Below, in pieces: positions 17,729-30,693 of a stretch of 64,000 bases of DNA; the first letter of the stretch is position 1; each line of letters starts with the position of its first letter. The stretch is from assembly GCF_018129965.1 (NCBI RefSeq), contig NZ_JAFCKW010000006.1, forward strand, positions 248,001 to 312,000, read 5' to 3'. The DNA comes from Bradyrhizobium diazoefficiens (GTDB taxonomy: Bacteria; Pseudomonadota; Alphaproteobacteria; Rhizobiales; Xanthobacteraceae). The translations under genes were made by a program, and so were the position numbers. The notes beneath the pieces are model-generated. The model worked only from the letters and a program-made list of their open reading frames with translations. It searched no databases and was not told the origin of the DNA.

Positions 17729-18277
17729 TCAGGCGCGGTAGTGGCCGGACTTGCCGCCGAGCTTCTCGACGAGATGGATCCCCTCGATATGCACGCCCCG
17801 CTCCACCGCCTTGATCATGTCGTAGATGGTGAGGCAGGCGACCGTAACGGCCGTGAGCGCCTCCATCTCGACGCCGGTCGGTCCCGTCACCTTCACGCTG
17901 GCGCGGACGAGGCAGCCCGGCAAGTTGGCGTCGGGCTCGATGTCGACAGTCACCTTGGACAAGGCGAGGGGATGGCAGAGCGGGATCAGTTCTGAGGTGC
18001 GCTTGGCGGCCATGATGCCGGCGATACGCGCCGTGCCGAGCACGTCGCCCTTCTTGGCATTGCCCGAGACGATCAGGTCGAGCGTCGCACGGGTCATGAG
18101 GACGCGTCCTTCGGCGACCGCGAGCCGCTCGGTCGCAGGCTTTTCCGAGACGTCCACCATGCGCGCCTCGCCGGAGGCGCCGATATGGGTGAGGGCGGTG
18201 CCGGATCCTGTCTGGCCGAGCTTCGACCCGGCTGGCTTGGACTTCGCTGGTTGAGTTCTGGCGGGCCTGCGGGTCAT
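17729..18277 (-). CDS. moaC: Cyclic pyranopterin monophosphate synthase MoaC
   Basis: Acts with MoaA to turn GTP into cyclic pyranopterin monophosphate, the first intermediate of molybdenum cofactor. 182 residues; the family core of about 160 begins at [16 protein letters not shown], so the first 28 residues ([13 protein letters not shown]...) are a basic extension. Signatures [13 protein letters not shown] and [20 protein letters not shown] are intact. The ATG lies one base before the trpC stop, so the two reading frames are effectively joined and translation is probably coupled. It ends the trpD-trpC-moaC unit; the next molybdenum-cofactor gene, moeA, is 7 kb away on the same strand. Confidence 0.95.
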   Translation of the reverse strand: MTRRPARTQPAKSKPAGSKLGQTGSGTALTHIGASGEARMVDVSEKPATERLAVAEGRVLMTRATLDLIVSGNAKKGDVLGTARIAGIMAAKRTSELIPLCHPLALSKVTVDIEPDANLPGCLVRASVKVTGPTGVEMEALTAVTVACLTIYDMIKAVERGVHIEGIHLVEKLGGKSGHYRA

Positions 18278-18278
18278 G

Positions 18279-19100
18279 TCAGCGTGTACCGGTCGCGCGC
18301 GCCGTATCCTCGCGGGCGAGCAGCGTGCGCGTGGCGGCGGTGACGTCGGCCTGCCGCATCAGGCTCTCGCCGACCAGAAAGGTCGACATGCCGACGCGTT
18401 CGAGCCGCGCAAGGTCGGCGGGCGTGAAGATGCCGCTCTCGCCGACCATCAGCCTGTCCGCGGGGATCAGGGGCGCCAGCGCCTCGCTGGTCGCAAGCGT
18501 GGTCTCGAAGGTGCGCAGATTGCGGTTGTTGACGCCGATCATCGGCGACCGCAGTTTCAGCGCGCGATCGAGTTCGGCGCGGTCGTGGATTTCGATCAGC
18601 ACGTCCATGCCATGGGCGAGCGCGGCGTCCTCGAGATCCCCGGCGGTCGCATCGTCGAGCGCGGCCATGATGATCAGGATGCAGTCCGCGCCATGCGCGC
18701 GCGCCTCGACCACCTGATAGGTGTCGAACATGAAATCCTTGCGCAGCACCGGCAGCGAAGTCGCCGCGCGCGCGGCCACCATGAAGTCAAGATGGCCCTG
18801 GAACGAGGGCGTGTCGGTCAGCACCGACAGACATGCGGCACCGCCGGCCTCATAGGCCCTGGCCAACTGCGGCGGATCGAAATCGGCGCGGATCAGCCCC
18901 TTCGACGGCGAGGCCTTCTTCACCTCCGCGATCAGGGCGTAATCGCCCCTGGCGTGCTTCGCCTTGATCGCGCGCACGAAGCCGCGCGGTGCGGTTTGCG
19001 CCCTGGCCTTCGGCTCGAGCGCCGAGAGCGGCTGCGCGCGCTTGGCGGCGGCGATTTCCTCGCGCTTGTAGGCTTCGATCTTGGTCAGGATGTCCGACAT
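18279..19100 (-). CDS. trpC: Indole-3-glycerol phosphate synthase
   Basis: Closes the indole ring in tryptophan synthesis, converting CdRP to indole-3-glycerol phosphate. 273 residues, monofunctional (not fused to TrpF). TIM-barrel motifs are all present: [13 protein letters not shown] with the catalytic Lys, [34 protein letters not shown] and [12 protein letters not shown]. It lies 7 bp downstream of trpD and directly abuts moaC. trpE and trpG are not in the window. Confidence 0.97.
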   Translation of the reverse strand: MSDILTKIEAYKREEIAAAKRAQPLSALEPKARAQTAPRGFVRAIKAKHARGDYALIAEVKKASPSKGLIRADFDPPQLARAYEAGGAACLSVLTDTPSFQGHLDFMVAARAATSLPVLRKDFMFDTYQVVEARAHGADCILIIMAALDDATAGDLEDAALAHGMDVLIEIHDRAELDRALKLRSPMIGVNNRNLRTFETTLATSEALAPLIPADRLMVGESGIFTPADLARLERVGMSTFLVGESLMRQADVTAATRTLLAREDTARATGTR

Positions 19101-19107
19101 GTCAGGC

Positions 19108-20121
19108 TCAGCCGTTCGAGACCGCGATCAGATGCTTCAGCCGCGCGCTGGCCGCGCCGCTGTCGAGCGACCGGGCGCCCATGGTGACGCCCTCCTTGAG
19201 GTCCTTGGCGCGTCCGGCCACGACCAGTGCGGCGGCCGCATTGATCAGCGCCACGTCGCGATAGGGGCTCGGCTTGCCGTCGAGCACGCTCTGCAGCGCA
19301 ATCGCGTTGGCATCGGCATCGCCGCCCTTGAGCGCGCCGGGCTCGCAGCGCGGTAGTCCCGCGTCCTCGGGCGTCACCTCGAAATTCCTGATCTCGCCAT
19401 TGTGGAGCGCGGAGACGAAGGTCGGCCCGGTGAGGGTGATCTCGTCGAGGCCGTCGGAGCCGTGCACCACCCAGGCGGAGTCCGAGCCGAGGTTTCTGAG
19501 CACTTGCGCCAGCGGCTGCACCCATTGCCGCGAGAACACGCCGACCATCTGCCGCGTCACGCCGGCCGGATTCGACAGCGGGCCGAGCAGATTGAAGATG
19601 GTGCGCGTCGCGAGTTCGACCCGGGTTGGGCCGACGTTCTTCATCGCGGGATGGTGGGCGGGGGCGAACATGAAGCCGATGCCGCATTCGCGCACGCAGC
19701 GGCCGACCTGCTCGGGCCTGAGGTCGATCCTGACCCCGAGCGAGGCCAGCACGTCGGCGGCGCCCGAGCGCGACGACAGCGCGCGATTGCCGTGCTTGGC
19801 CACCGGCACGCCGGCGCCCGCGACGATGAAGGAGGCGCAGGTCGAGACGTTGACCGAGCCGGAGCCGTCGCCGCCGGTGCCGACGATGTCGACGGCATCG
19901 GACGGCGCCGTCACGCCCAGCATCTTAGAGCGCATCGCCGAGACCGCGCCGGTGATCTCGTCCACGGTCTCGCCGCGGACCCGCAGCGCCATCAGGAGGC
20001 CGCCCATCTGCGAGGGCGTGGCCTCGCCAGACATCATGGCGTCGAAGGCGGACGCCGCTTCGTCACGCGACAGGCTGGCGCCGGTCGCCACTTTTCCAAT
20101 GATCGATTTCAGGTCGTCCAT
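19108..20121 (-). CDS. trpD: Anthranilate phosphoribosyltransferase
   Basis: Joins anthranilate to PRPP in tryptophan synthesis. 337 residues, typical length. The PRPP-binding loop is [17 protein letters not shown], followed by [15 protein letters not shown] and the second metal-binding region [10 protein letters not shown]. It is monofunctional, without a fused glutamine amidotransferase. It follows the PpiD-like gene by 14 bp on the same strand and precedes trpC by 7 bp, so the four genes through moaC are likely one transcript. Confidence 0.97.
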   Translation of the reverse strand: MDDLKSIIGKVATGASLSRDEAASAFDAMMSGEATPSQMGGLLMALRVRGETVDEITGAVSAMRSKMLGVTAPSDAVDIVGTGGDGSGSVNVSTCASFIVAGAGVPVAKHGNRALSSRSGAADVLASLGVRIDLRPEQVGRCVRECGIGFMFAPAHHPAMKNVGPTRVELATRTIFNLLGPLSNPAGVTRQMVGVFSRQWVQPLAQVLRNLGSDSAWVVHGSDGLDEITLTGPTFVSALHNGEIRNFEVTPEDAGLPRCEPGALKGGDADANAIALQSVLDGKPSPYRDVALINAAAALVVAGRAKDLKEGVTMGARSLDSGAASARLKHLIAVSNG

Positions 20122-20135
20122 CGCGTGCTTTCAAC

Positions 20136-22043
20136 TCACTGGTTCGCGCCGGTCACCTGCGCGAAGGCGGCCTGATTGATGGTGGTTCCGATGTCGGTCT
20201 GAAGCTTGCCGACATAGGAGGCGACCTGCTCGTCGGTGAGCGCACGGTCGAGACTGTCCTTCAGCTTCTTCACCGCGTCGGAGGCGGCGTCGACCGCGGG
20301 ATCGACGACGTCGGTGACGCGCAACACGATCACTTCGCTGCCGCCGTTCGCGGCGGTCTGTGCAACGCCGTCCTTGGCGGTGCGGAATGCGGCCGCAACC
20401 ACGGCCGCGGGCACGCCGGCCGGCGAGTCGTCGCGCTTGAAGCCGGTCGCGGTTTCGACCTTGGCGCCGACGGCGGCGGCCTCGTCGGCGAGCTTGCCGC
20501 CCTGTTCGAGCTTCTGCACCATCTCGGTCGCCTTGGCTCTCAGCCTGACGGCGATCTGGTCCTGGCGCCAGCGCGCCTCGACCTGGTCGCGGACCTCGTC
20601 GAGATTGCGGTCGCGCGAGGGCGTGATCGCAAGCACGTCGTACCAGACATAGCCGCCCTTGAACGAGATCGAGTCGTTGTCGACGCCGACATCGGTGTTG
20701 AAGGCCTGTGACACCACGTCGAGCCCCGCCGGGATGCTGGCGACCGGCTGGCCGTTCGGAGCCCGACCGGAGCGGTCGACGGCATCGACGGTCACGGCCG
20801 TGAGGCCAAGCTTCTGCGCCGCGTCGATCACGCTAGCGCCGCCGCCGCGCTCGTCTTCCATCTTGTCGCGGAGATCGGCGACCTTGATGCGCGCCCGCTC
20901 GGTGGCGATCTCGCGCTTGATGTCGCCGGCGAGGCTGGCGTAGTTCGCCTCATTGCCCGGCTCGATCTTGTCGACCTTGACGATGGAGGTGCCGAGCGCA
21001 CCCTGGATCGGCTGGCTGATTTCACCGGCCGGGAGCGCGAAGGCAGCATTGCCGACCGCGAGGTCGAGTGCCGATTTCGTAACGAGGCCAAGGTCGACGT
21101 CGGAGGCGCCGAGGCCGCGCTCCTTGCCGAGGTCCTCGAACGAGGTGCCGCCGACGAGGCGCTCGCGCGCGGTCGCAGCTTCTGCGGGGGTGGGGAACAC
21201 GAGCTGCTGGATCTGGCGCTTCTCAGGCGTGCCGAGCCGGTCCTTGCGCTGCTCGAACACCTTCTTGGCGTCCTCGTCGGAGACATCGTTCCATTTGCCG
21301 ATCTCTTCCGGCGAGACCACGACGAAGGAGATCTTGCGGTATTCGGGCGCACGGAACTGGACCTTGTGATCCTCGAAATAGGCGGCAAGCGCCTCGGGCG
21401 AGGGCGCCTCGATGGTGCCGGCCTGGGCGGCATCGAGCTTGACGAATTCGATCGCGCGCTGCTCGTTCTGGAAGCGCGTCAGCACGTCGAGCATGGCCTT
21501 CGGCGGCTCGAGGCCGGCGCCGATGGTGCCGGTGATCTGGCGGCGCAGCGACACCTTGCGCTGCTCGGAGACGTAGCGCTGCTCGGTATAGCCGAAATTG
21601 CGGATCACGGCCTGGAAGCGGTTGGCATCGAAGGTGCCGTTCACGCCCTTGAAGTTGGGGTCACTCATGATGAACTGGCGGATCTGCTCGTCGGACTGGC
21701 CGAGCCCGAGCCGGCGCGCTTCTTCATCGAGCGCGGCTTCGGCGATGGTCTGCTGGAGCACCTGGCGGTCGAGGCCGAAGGCACGCGCCTGATCCGGTGT
21801 CAGCGGCCGGCCGACCTGGCGGCCGATCTGTTGCAGGCGGTCGGTGTAGATCTGGCGGAACTCGTTCAGCGAAATCTCGGTGCCGCCCACCTTGGCGACC
21901 GTGGATTGCCCGAAGCCCCTGAAGATATCGGCGATACCCCAGACACCGAAACTGATGATCAACACGCCCATCACGATGGCCATGATGGTCTTGCCGACCC
22001 AGTTTGATGAGGCCTTGCGCATTCCTCGAAGCATTTGGTCCAA
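20136..22043 (-). CDS. PpiD/SurA-type peptidyl-prolyl isomerase chaperone
   Basis: A membrane-anchored periplasmic folding factor. 635 residues: a short cytoplasmic start, one membrane helix (IMAIVMGVLIISFGVWGI, about residues 20-40), a SurA-N-type chaperone domain to about residue 170 (KVGGTEISLNEFRQIY), and a parvulin PPIC domain in the middle (KRQIQQLVFPTPAEA through LGLVTKSALDLAVGNAAF). A further helical and C-terminal region follows. This matches PpiD rather than soluble SurA. It leads the trpD-trpC-moaC unit and is divergent from tpiA. The role in outer-membrane protein assembly is inferred from the family. Confidence 0.88.
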   Translation of the reverse strand: MDQMLRGMRKASSNWVGKTIMAIVMGVLIISFGVWGIADIFRGFGQSTVAKVGGTEISLNEFRQIYTDRLQQIGRQVGRPLTPDQARAFGLDRQVLQQTIAEAALDEEARRLGLGQSDEQIRQFIMSDPNFKGVNGTFDANRFQAVIRNFGYTEQRYVSEQRKVSLRRQITGTIGAGLEPPKAMLDVLTRFQNEQRAIEFVKLDAAQAGTIEAPSPEALAAYFEDHKVQFRAPEYRKISFVVVSPEEIGKWNDVSDEDAKKVFEQRKDRLGTPEKRQIQQLVFPTPAEAATARERLVGGTSFEDLGKERGLGASDVDLGLVTKSALDLAVGNAAFALPAGEISQPIQGALGTSIVKVDKIEPGNEANYASLAGDIKREIATERARIKVADLRDKMEDERGGGASVIDAAQKLGLTAVTVDAVDRSGRAPNGQPVASIPAGLDVVSQAFNTDVGVDNDSISFKGGYVWYDVLAITPSRDRNLDEVRDQVEARWRQDQIAVRLRAKATEMVQKLEQGGKLADEAAAVGAKVETATGFKRDDSPAGVPAAVVAAAFRTAKDGVAQTAANGGSEVIVLRVTDVVDPAVDAASDAVKKLKDSLDRALTDEQVASYVGKLQTDIGTTINQAAFAQVTGANQ

Positions 22044-22312
22044 CTTGTTTGGCAGGAAGGGGAACGGGAGCGCGTCTTAATGCAGATTCCGCAAAAGCGC
22101 GTCACCAAATTGATCAATCATCATAAAGTGGCGGCTTTCCCCCCGCAACCTCAGGTCACGCGGCGGCTCGAACCTGCGGTTAAAGGCCTCAAAGCGTCTT
22201 CGAGCGAAGTGGGCCCCGGTTCGCGTCAGGAAAACGCGTCAAAACAAGAATCTGGAACTGCCGCGGCGGCTCTGCTAGCGCATGCGCAAACCTCATTTTG
22301 CTGGACATTGAC

Positions 22313-23068
22313 ATGACCGACGCCATCCGACCACTGATTGCCGGCAACTGGAAAATGAATGGCCTGAAGGGCGCGGCTGCCGAATTCGACGCCATGCTCA
22401 ACGGTGCGGCAGAGGTGGCCGGGAAAGCCGATCTTCTGGTCTGCCCGCCGGCGACCCTGATCGCGGCCTTCGCGGACAAGGCGCGCGGCCAGAAGGTTGC
22501 GGTCGGAGCCCAGGATTGCCACCCCAAGGCCTCCGGCGCCCATACCGGCGATATCTCGGCCGAAATGCTCGCGGATGCGGGCGCCGTGGCCATCATTGTC
22601 GGACATTCGGAGCGCCGTGCCGACCATGGCGAGGGGGACGCCCTTATCAGGCAGAAGGCCGAGGCCGCCTGGCGCGCCGGGGTCACCGCGATCGTCTGTA
22701 TCGGCGAGACCCAGGGTCAGCGCGATGCCGGCCAGACCCTCGATATCCTGCGCCGCCAGCTCGACGGCTCGCTGCCGGACGGCTCGATCGCCGCCAATCT
22801 GGTCGTGGCCTATGAGCCGGTCTGGGCGATCGGCACCGGTCTCACTCCCACGGCCCGGGATGTTGAGCAGATTCATGGCTTTATCCGGGAGCTCCTGACC
22901 TCCCGGTTCAAGGCCGATGGTGCCAGGATGCGGATCCTCTATGGCGGCTCGGTCAAGCCCTCGAACGCGGCCGAGCTGATGGCCGTCAAGAACGTCAACG
23001 GCGCGCTGGTGGGCGGCGCCAGCCTGAAGGCGGCCGATTTCCTTGCGATCGCCAAGGGCTGTGCCTAG
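22313..23068 (+). CDS. tpiA: Triosephosphate isomerase
   Basis: Interconverts dihydroxyacetone phosphate and glyceraldehyde 3-phosphate. 251 residues from [17 protein letters not shown], whose Lys is catalytic. His is in [11 protein letters not shown] and the active-site Glu in [13 protein letters not shown]; the phosphate-binding ends [12 protein letters not shown] and [11 protein letters not shown] are intact. Five extra codons upstream (MLDID) lack a ribosome binding site. First gene of the forward cluster tpiA-secG-pyrG, divergent from the PpiD-like gene over 269 bp. Confidence 0.97.
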   Translation: MTDAIRPLIAGNWKMNGLKGAAAEFDAMLNGAAEVAGKADLLVCPPATLIAAFADKARGQKVAVGAQDCHPKASGAHTGDISAEMLADAGAVAIIVGHSERRADHGEGDALIRQKAEAAWRAGVTAIVCIGETQGQRDAGQTLDILRRQLDGSLPDGSIAANLVVAYEPVWAIGTGLTPTARDVEQIHGFIRELLTSRFKADGARMRILYGGSVKPSNAAELMAVKNVNGALVGGASLKAADFLAIAKGCA

Positions 23069-23206
23069 CTCATTCAAACCATTCGTCTCGGCCGATCGGG
23101 GGTGGCAATGCCGTTTCCGATCGTGTAACACCGCGCAACTTCAGGAAAACCCGCGAAGCGCGACCGGCCGCCGTCAGGCGCCGCCCGCTTGTGACGGAAG
23201 GGCACT

Positions 23207-23593
23207 ATGCAGACTGTTGTCATCGTCATCCACCTTATGATCGTCGCCGTTATGATCGGCGCCGTCCTGCTCCAGAAGTCGGAAGGCGGCGGCCTCGGCA
23301 TGGGCGGCGGCGCCGGCTTCATGTCGAGCCGCGGGACCGCTAATCTCCTGACGCGAACCACCGCGGTCCTGGCCGCGGGCTTTTTCCTCACCAGCCTGTT
23401 CCTGTCCTGGTACGCCGGCTATAGCCGAGCGCCGTCGTCGATCATCGGCGCGCCGGCATCGCAGGGCCAGCCGGCAGGCGGGGCGCCGATCGCGCCGCCG
23501 ACGTCGGGCGGCATTCTGGATTCGCTGAAGAAGGCGGACGAACAGCAGCAGGCGCCGGCCCCAAGCGGCCCACAGGTCCCGCGCTCGCAATAA
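23207..23593 (+). CDS. secG: Preprotein translocase subunit SecG
   Basis: Small inner-membrane subunit of the SecYEG channel. 128 residues with two membrane helices: the first at the very N-terminus (TVVIVIHLMIVAVMIGAVLLQ), then the conserved KSEGGGLGMGGGAGFMSSRGTAN loop region in which the glycine run is typical, then the second helix (TTAVLAAGFFLTSLFLSW). The C-terminal 50 residues are Pro/Ala/Gln-rich, as is common in alphaproteobacterial SecG. Lies 138 bp after tpiA and 166 bp before pyrG. Confidence 0.93.
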   Translation: MQTVVIVIHLMIVAVMIGAVLLQKSEGGGLGMGGGAGFMSSRGTANLLTRTTAVLAAGFFLTSLFLSWYAGYSRAPSSIIGAPASQGQPAGGAPIAPPTSGGILDSLKKADEQQQAPAPSGPQVPRSQ

Positions 23594-23747
23594 AGCAGGG
23601 GGGCCATGCAGGGCGGCTGCTACCGTCCTGCATCAACAATCCCCATCAAGGCACTGTCACCACTCTTAGTTCTGGCTCACCCACAGGCCCGCAAAATCTT
23701 TCGGGCGGAATACGAATCGCTTTGGCGAATCGAATTCGAGGGATTAG

Positions 23748-27879
<4,132 letters not shown>

Positions 27880-28075
27880 CCGGTGTCCCCGTGACGGAAT
27901 TTGCGATGGCCGGGACCTGAGGGCGCCCTCTCTGCACGGTGAAGACGTCCCAGGCCCAGCCCCTTGAGAATATTTCCGATGCATGTCACGACGGTGACTG
28001 GTTGGCGTTCAGGCGCTTGCGTGCACTCACCCGGCCGCGCCAGATGGCCGCACGACAAAATCAGGGAGACCATCG

Positions 28076-28402
28076 ATGATCTATGAAATGCGCATCTACC
28101 GCTGCCTGCCCGGCCGCCTTCCGGCGCTCCTGAAGCGGTTCGAGACGGTGACGCTGAAGCTGTGGGACAAGCACGGCATCAAGCAGGCCGGCTTCTTCAC
28201 CACGCTGATCGGTGAATCCAACCAGGAGCTGACCTATTTCCTCGCATGGGACTCGCTCGCCGACCGCGAGAAGAAGTGGGCGGCGTTCCAGAGCGATCCG
28301 GACTGGATCTCCGCACGGGCGAAAACCGAAGAGGACGGCCAGATCGTCGGCAACATCGTCAGCCAGCTCCTGACGCCGACCGCCTTCTCGTCGGTCAAGT
28401 AG
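28076..28402 (+). CDS. NIPSNAP-family protein
   Basis: A 108-residue protein with the ferredoxin-like NIPSNAP fold. Key segments are the opening IYEMRIYRCLPGRLPALLKRF, the central HGIKQAGFFTTLIG, and LTYFLAWDSLADREKKWAAF followed by DPDWISARA. No catalytic function is firmly known for the family; members are dimeric alpha-beta barrel proteins. GGGAGACCATCG precedes the ATG. It stands alone, 125 bp upstream of kdsA on the same strand; whether they share a transcript is unclear. Confidence 0.88.
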   Translation: MIYEMRIYRCLPGRLPALLKRFETVTLKLWDKHGIKQAGFFTTLIGESNQELTYFLAWDSLADREKKWAAFQSDPDWISARAKTEEDGQIVGNIVSQLLTPTAFSSVK

Positions 28403-28527
28403 CGGCTCTCGGCGACCGGGGGCCGCGGGGCTCCCGGCGCAACCCTGATATTCTGACGGCCCGGGCCGAATGGGGTTGATCCGCCCCTCATCACCGCTAT
28501 GGTCGCGGCGGAACGAGGGAATTTGCC

Positions 28528-29403
28528 TTGAGCTCTCCAGCATCGGCGGCGCCGGTCGTCACCATCGGCACGGTCGAATTCGGCAATGATCTGCCGATCT
28601 CGATCATTGCAGGACCCTGCCAGCTCGAAAGCCGCCAGCATGCTCTGGAGGTGGCCTCCGCGCTGAAAGAGATCGCCGCGCGGCTGAAGGTCGGCCTCGT
28701 CTACAAGACCTCGTTCGACAAGGCCAACCGCACCAGCGCATCCGCGGCGCGCGGTCTTGGCCTTGCGCAGTCGCTGCCGATCTTCGCCGAGATCCGTTCT
28801 TCGCTCGGCCTGCCGGTGCTGACCGACGTGCACGATGCCGCGCAATGCGCCGAGGTGGCGCAGGCGGTGGACATCCTGCAGATCCCGGCCTTCCTGTGCC
28901 GGCAGACCGACCTGCTGCTGGCGGCCGCCGCGACCGGCAAGGTCGTCAACGTCAAGAAGGGTCAGTTCCTCGCGCCCTGGGACATGGCCAATGTCGTGAC
29001 CAAGATCACCGGTGCGAACAATCCCAATGTGCTCGTCACCGAGCGCGGCGTGTCGTTCGGCTACAACACGCTGGTCTCCGACATGCGCGCGCTGCCGATC
29101 CTGGCGCGCACCACCGGGGCGCCCGTGATCTTCGACGCCACCCATTCGGTGCAGCAGCCGGGCGGGAAGGGGACCTCCTCCGGCGGCGAGCGAGAGTTCG
29201 TGCCTGTGCTGGCGCGCGCGGCCGTCGCGGTCGGGGTTGCCGGCGTCTTCATCGAGACTCACCCGGATCCCGATCGGGCCCCCTCGGACGGCCCCAACAT
29301 GGTGCCGCTGCGCGAGTTCGAAGCGCTGATCCGCAACCTGATGGGGTTCGACGCGCTGGCCAAGAGCATGTCCAACAGCACGTCAAAGAGCACCACGCGC
29401 TGA
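28528..29403 (+). CDS. kdsA: 3-deoxy-8-phosphooctulonate synthase (KDO8P synthase)
   Basis: Condenses phosphoenolpyruvate with arabinose 5-phosphate to KDO-8-phosphate for the lipopolysaccharide core. 291 residues. Family signatures: [76 protein letters not shown] and [14 protein letters not shown]. The start is a TTG giving MSSPASAAP, with GAGGG about 8 nt upstream; no ATG is available near the conserved beginning. The stop overlaps the start of the MFS gene (TGATG), so the two are translationally coupled. Confidence 0.96.
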   Translation: MSSPASAAPVVTIGTVEFGNDLPISIIAGPCQLESRQHALEVASALKEIAARLKVGLVYKTSFDKANRTSASAARGLGLAQSLPIFAEIRSSLGLPVLTDVHDAAQCAEVAQAVDILQIPAFLCRQTDLLLAAAATGKVVNVKKGQFLAPWDMANVVTKITGANNPNVLVTERGVSFGYNTLVSDMRALPILARTTGAPVIFDATHSVQQPGGKGTSSGGEREFVPVLARAAVAVGVAGVFIETHPDPDRAPSDGPNMVPLREFEALIRNLMGFDALAKSMSNSTSKSTTR

Positions 29404-30614
29404 TGCACCAGCCTGTGACCGGGCCGCCTTCGGACCAGAAGTTTCCGCCCGCGATCAACATCATCGCGCTCGCCGGCTTCTCGGCGGCGTTGTCGACGCG
29501 GGCGCTCGATCCGGTGCTGCCGCATGTCGCGGAGGATTTTTCGATCAGCATCACGACGGCCGCGAGCATCGCGGCCGGCTTTGCCTTGATCTACGCTCTG
29601 GTTCAGCCGGCGATCGGAGCGGCCGCGGATCTGTTCGGCAAGGCCCGCCTGATGACGGCGTGCCTGGCGCTGCTCGGCGTCGCCTCCATTATGGGGGCGC
29701 TCACGACGAGTTTCTCGGCCCTGTTTGCGACCCGCATCCTGGCCGGCATCGCCTCCGGCGGCGTGTTTCCGGTGGCGCTTGGCCTCACGGCCGATCTCGT
29801 CGCGCCCGCCAAGCGGCAGGTCGCGATCGGGCGCACCATGGCGGGTTCGATGACGGGCAATCTGCTCGGCGCGTCCGCCGCCGGAATCATCGGCGATTTC
29901 ATCGGCTGGCGGGGCGTGCTCGTGATCCTCGGTGCGCTCGGCCTGATCGCAGCCATCGCGGTCGCGGCGGGTTTTCGCGGCGCTGCGCTGACTGCGCCGC
30001 CGAAGACCGACCTGAAGACCCTGCGGCAGGGCTATCGCACCATCTTCGCCAATCCCAACACGCGCTACTGCTACTCCGCCGTCTTCGTCGAAGGCTGCTG
30101 CGTGTTCGGCCTGTTTCCGTTCATCGCCGCGTTCCTGTTCGATCTCGGCGAAAGATCCTTGTCGATCGCGGGCATCGTGATCGCGGGTTTTGCGGTCGGC
30201 GGGCTGTTCTACACCTTCACCGTCTCGCGCATGCTGCCGCGGCTCGGCGTCAAGGGCATGATGATCGCAGGCGGCTGCCTCGTCGCGCTGCAACTCGGTG
30301 CGCTTGCTTTCGGTCCCGGCTGGAAGCTGCAATTCGCCAGCATGCTGGCGATGGGCTGGGGCTTCTACATGATCCATGGCTGCCTGCAGGTGTTCGCCAG
30401 CGAGCTCTCGATCGGGGCAAGGGCGACGGCGATGTCGCTGCACTCGTTCTTCTTCTTCATGGGGCAGACGGTCGGCCCGATCGCCTATGGCCTTGGCATC
30501 CAGCATGGCGGCAAGGTGCCGACCCTGCTTGCAAGCGCCGCGATCATGGTTGTGCTGGGGCTCGTCTGCTCCCGGCTGCTCAAGCCGCGCGCACCGTCCG
30601 ACGCACGGGCCTGA
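29403..30614 (+). CDS. MFS transporter
   Basis: A 403-residue major-facilitator-superfamily permease with about twelve membrane helices. The first half has FALIYALVQPAIGAAADLFGKARLM, the loop 2-3 motif of the family (GAAADLFGKAR), and RILAGIASGGVFPVALGL. The second half has FVEGCCVFGLFPFIAAFLFDLG and VIAGFAVGGLFYTF. The pattern is closest to drug/arabinose-efflux type (AraJ-like) permeases; substrate unknown. Its ATG overlaps the kdsA stop by one base, which implies shared translation, although a functional link to KDO synthesis is not evident. Confidence 0.87.
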   Translation: MHQPVTGPPSDQKFPPAINIIALAGFSAALSTRALDPVLPHVAEDFSISITTAASIAAGFALIYALVQPAIGAAADLFGKARLMTACLALLGVASIMGALTTSFSALFATRILAGIASGGVFPVALGLTADLVAPAKRQVAIGRTMAGSMTGNLLGASAAGIIGDFIGWRGVLVILGALGLIAAIAVAAGFRGAALTAPPKTDLKTLRQGYRTIFANPNTRYCYSAVFVEGCCVFGLFPFIAAFLFDLGERSLSIAGIVIAGFAVGGLFYTFTVSRMLPRLGVKGMMIAGGCLVALQLGALAFGPGWKLQFASMLAMGWGFYMIHGCLQVFASELSIGARATAMSLHSFFFFMGQTVGPIAYGLGIQHGGKVPTLLASAAIMVVLGLVCSRLLKPRAPSDARA

Positions 30615-30693
30615 CGGACGTACCTTTCACGGGAGACGAACCTTGCCGGTATACATGGCACGAGGATTGCTTTGATTTTAGGCAAATCGAGGT